Assembly (NCBI GenBank): GCA_964539785.1
Contig: CAZIJQ010000006.1
Location: 1 to 64,000, forward strand
Source of the DNA: JABMPO01 sp964539785
GTDB lineage: Bacteria; Fidelibacterota; Marinisomatia; Marinisomatales; TCS56
Direction: 5' to 3'
Length of the DNA: 64,000 nucleotides
The translations under genes were made by a program, and so were the position numbers. The notes under the pieces were generated by a model that was not told where the DNA came from, did not search any database, and saw nothing but the letters and a program-made list of their open reading frames with translations. How positions within the stretch are numbered: position 1 is the stretch's first letter; every line of letters begins with the position of its first letter. Positions 61,772-64,000 of the stretch are shown here, one piece after another.

Positions 61772-63349
61772 ATGAAATCCCATTTAGCAACTCGCGCAAA
61801 ACCTTCAGAAGGAATTGTTTTTACCGCAACCCCACATGCGAAGACCATGATCCGTGAAGCAATATTCAAACGTTTAGTGGAAGATTATCAGCAGCTATCG
61901 GCTATCGAATTTTCCGATTTTCAAAGCGGTAGATTAGAGCAGGAAATGGCCATTCAATTACTGAAATCTATCAGATCTTATCGTTATCTGGATCCGGCGG
62001 TAGGCCAGGGCATTTTTCTTGAAACACTTTATCAGGAAATTAAGGTTTGGGAAAAACAGTATTCGGTTTCAACAACGCAATGGCTTGATGATCAGGTCAC
62101 TGGTTATGATATTGATCAGCAAATGATAGAATTTTGCCAGCAGTCCTTATCTTATAAACCGCTTCTGATATATGGTGATTTTCTCAAGGATAAATCAATT
62201 AAGTCGGCTGATATAATTATAGCCAATCCACCCTATATCCGTCAGGAATTATTGCAACCGGAATATAAACAGCACCTAGTGAAAGCCGCCCGTCAGGATT
62301 GGCCGACCCTGAAGATTACAGCGCGTTCGGATATTTATATTTATTTCATGCTTAAATCGACCAGAATCTTAAATGACCGTGGGATAATGACTTTCATAGT
62401 TCCCAATAGTTGGATGGATAATGATTTTGGAGTTAGTATTCGTCAATTGCTCACAAATCATTTACAATTATCAGCTATCCGGGAGCAGAATTGGGAACGG
62501 CATTTTGAAGCAGAGATAAATACTGTTATAATAACAATCGTAAAGAAAAAGGTCGCCCCGGATTACCAGATAAAAATTATATCTGACAACCAGCGGCCTA
62601 TAATTAATCAAGCCCGATTGCAACAATTGGATAATAGTTGGTATGGACACTTATTTAGTTGTCCGGAATGGCTCCAAAATTTCCTTACATCTAGTCAGAT
62701 TGTTGTGCCATTACAATCTCTGCTGTCAGTTAAAACGGGAATTATTACCGGGAACAACCGACGCTTTTACTCAACGCAAAAAACAACGCCGGGCGCATTG
62801 CCAGCAATTCGGTCGCCGCGAGCAGTGAAATCAATTATTTTTGGACAGGAAGATGCAACAATCTGGCTTAACACAAATGCTGGTGAAGTAATTCTGCGGC
62901 GGGCGCCGCTACTGTGGGTGGATTTGCGGGGGAATCGGCACCTGGTCGCCTGGAACCGTGACAACCTGCCATTCGAACATACATTTTATGGCCTTACACC
63001 CTTAGATAATAACTCATTATCGACCTGGGCCACGTTACTGAATTCTACCTGGGTTTGGCTGATGGTGGAATTGTTCGGCCGAAAAAGTCTAGGCGGTGGA
63101 GCGATTCGCCTGGTAAAGAGCGATCTGCTGAAACTACCGCTGCCGGCCATTGATAGATTAAACCTGTCCGCTAATGACAATTTTCTTAATCGGCCAATTC
63201 GCCCCTGGCGGGAGGAATTGAAACAACCCGACCGCCATCAACTGGATTGGAATATCTTCGCAGCCATGGGACTGGAGAATCGCTATAACGATATTATTGA
63301 ATTAACTCAACGACTGATGCAACAGCGGGAGCTGAAGAGTCGATCATGA
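61772..63349 (+). CDS. N6-adenine DNA methyltransferase (type II, TaqI-like)
   Basis: This protein of about 525 residues has FTATPHAKTMIREAI at the start, the AdoMet motif LDPAVGQGIFLETLY (motif I, near 75), GYDIDQQMIEF and the catalytic NPPYIRQELLQPEYK (motif IV). The C-terminal half (about 290-525) resembles the target-recognition part of TaqI/Eco57I-type enzymes, with the repeated-domain segment LSVKTGIITGNNRRF. The ATG at 61772 is chosen over a TTG at 61763. The next gene overlaps by 4 bases (ATGA), as in restriction-modification pairs. Confidence 0.88.
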   Translation: MKSHLATRAKPSEGIVFTATPHAKTMIREAIFKRLVEDYQQLSAIEFSDFQSGRLEQEMAIQLLKSIRSYRYLDPAVGQGIFLETLYQEIKVWEKQYSVSTTQWLDDQVTGYDIDQQMIEFCQQSLSYKPLLIYGDFLKDKSIKSADIIIANPPYIRQELLQPEYKQHLVKAARQDWPTLKITARSDIYIYFMLKSTRILNDRGIMTFIVPNSWMDNDFGVSIRQLLTNHLQLSAIREQNWERHFEAEINTVIITIVKKKVAPDYQIKIISDNQRPIINQARLQQLDNSWYGHLFSCPEWLQNFLTSSQIVVPLQSLLSVKTGIITGNNRRFYSTQKTTPGALPAIRSPRAVKSIIFGQEDATIWLNTNAGEVILRRAPLLWVDLRGNRHLVAWNRDNLPFEHTFYGLTPLDNNSLSTWATLLNSTWVWLMVELFGRKSLGGGAIRLVKSDLLKLPLPAIDRLNLSANDNFLNRPIRPWREELKQPDRHQLDWNIFAAMGLENRYNDIIELTQRLMQQRELKSRS

Positions 63350-63858
63350 AACGTCCCAGTATGTATCAGGCACATGAAGATAGTCTGAAGATATTCACTG
63401 AAATATTTAACGGTTGTCACGATGGTCTGTCACTGGTAATGCAGATTTATCAGACTGAAAATTTCCGTGATGATGGCGTAATTGTAAATACCAAGACGGG
63501 AAAAAGGGTTGCTTTTGATTGGGAAATCAGGGATAAATATTTCAGTAAGGGGAAATTTGCGTTTCGGGAATTACGCCAATTCGAGCGCAAAATCAAAAAG
63601 GAAGAAATCGGACTTTCGCTGCAATGTGATCGGGAAGAAACGGCTGTGCTGGTGGCCTGGCATGAAGATTGGCTACAATCGAAACCGATTTCGGTTAAGC
63701 TGGCCACCGATTTCAAATGGAACGAAAAAAACCTGGTGCGCAATACTACAAAATTTAAAATTTATTCTTATGATCAAATAGACACTTTTCGTGCTATGCT
63801 TTTTCGCGCGCTTGGAAAAAGTCTATTCAACCACCACGCTTTTTCGGAGAATGAGTAA
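63346..63858 (+). CDS. Unknown protein, possible PD-(D/E)XK-type partner of the methyltransferase
   Basis: This 170-residue protein has DDGVIVNTKTGKRVAFDWEI (residues about 42-61), a spacing like D-x(n)-D/E-x-E seen in nuclease folds, although the following Lys is at RDK rather than directly after. The rest is FRELRQFERKIKKEEIGLSL, VAWHEDWLQSKPISVKLATD and a helix near the end. I do not recognise the family. Overlap with the methyltransferase gene and with the endonuclease V gene suggests one operon. A restriction role is inference. Confidence 0.5.
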   Translation: MKRPSMYQAHEDSLKIFTEIFNGCHDGLSLVMQIYQTENFRDDGVIVNTKTGKRVAFDWEIRDKYFSKGKFAFRELRQFERKIKKEEIGLSLQCDREETAVLVAWHEDWLQSKPISVKLATDFKWNEKNLVRNTTKFKIYSYDQIDTFRAMLFRALGKSLFNHHAFSENE

Positions 63859-64000
63859 AATCAATTCACTCCATTCCTGGGAAGTGCAGCCAGTGAAAGC
63901 CCGGCAAATTCAGGAGCAGTTACGGTCACAGGTGAAAATTTGTCCACTGCCGACTAATATACGATCTGTAGCCGGTATTGATGTTTCTTACAATCGTGGT
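63851..64000 (+). CDS. nfi: Endonuclease V, N-terminal part
   Basis: The first 50 codons are visible: HSWEVQPVKARQIQEQLRSQ, then IRSVAGIDVSYNRG at the window edge. The VAGIDVSY strand carries the first catalytic Asp of endonuclease V, which nicks DNA near deoxyinosine. It starts ATGAGTAA inside the previous gene's end (8 bases overlap). The rest lies beyond the window. Confidence 0.85.
   Translation, partial: MSKINSLHSWEVQPVKARQIQEQLRSQVKICPLPTNIRSVAGIDVSYNRG

Overview
The window (about 43% G+C by eye) looks like a chromosome segment of an uncultivated, diderm, FCB-group bacterium, perhaps a Neomarinimicrobiota, Calditrichota or KSB1 lineage. The signs are a relic sorting domain with the PNPFNP motif typical of that group, thrombospondin type-3 repeats, a TonB receptor paired with a DUF4249-like lipoprotein, an alternative GlmU, ThyX instead of ThyA, and a GTP-type PEPCK. 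No rRNA, tRNA, CRISPR array, prophage or intact transposase gene was seen. The phylum is an inference.

Layout: 1-5.7 kb holds a GIY-YIG fragment, a cluster of short palindromes, a (Re)-citrate/isopropylmalate-synthase-like enzyme, a frameshifted sorting-domain relic, a SagB-type nitroreductase, an HU/IHF protein and a fucose-isomerase-like protein. 5.8-11.3 kb is a ZraSR-ZraP-like envelope module: histidine kinase, sigma-54 activator, two operator-like dyads, a secreted glycine/aspartate-rich protein, an outer-membrane barrel and a Spy/CpxP-like protein. 11.5-24.4 kb carries a flavin reductase, a patatin-like lipase, Tag glycosylase, the TonB receptor with its lipoprotein, a redox island (NapH-type ferredoxin, Crp/Fnr regulator, CPEC thioredoxin-fold protein, DoxX), a barrel-SppA fusion and ElbB.

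24.4-29.8 kb (minus strand) is one operon: an ECF sigma factor, a HEAT-repeat anti-sigma factor, a DUF4097 repeat protein, a bactofilin-Omp85 chimera and a toast-rack protein, i.e. a self-regulated envelope module in which three proteins look like beta-solenoids. 29.9-36.6 kb is housekeeping: PEPCK, L27, L21, RNase E/G, CysQ, ThyX. 36.7-39.9 kb is the most unusual locus. A lipoprotein gene ends just after a run of ten A, and the -1 frame then encodes a zinc amidase plus calcium-binding repeats with no start codon upstream of its first zinc ligand. This suggests a frameshift-made lipoprotein-amidase. A second copy of the lipoprotein follows, then radC.

40.6-48.8 kb has an amber-interrupted heme-copper-oxidase-like gene, a secreted nuclease-like lipoprotein, a PAS-LuxR regulator, a second palindrome cluster, a glutaryl-CoA-type dehydrogenase, a CDF metal transporter and a class V aminotransferase. 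49-56.3 kb (minus strand) has CoaX, BirA, PAP2, a LysM lipoprotein and a propionyl-CoA/methylmalonyl-CoA group (biotin carboxylase, biotin carrier, DnaJ-TerB protein, mutase catalytic subunit). BirA would biotinylate the carrier, and EtfAB near 60 kb would accept electrons from the acyl-CoA dehydrogenase. The window ends with a DNA methyltransferase, a possible PD-(D/E)XK partner and the start of endonuclease V. Between 59.6 and 59.75 kb lies a candidate small RNA with its own promoter and terminator.
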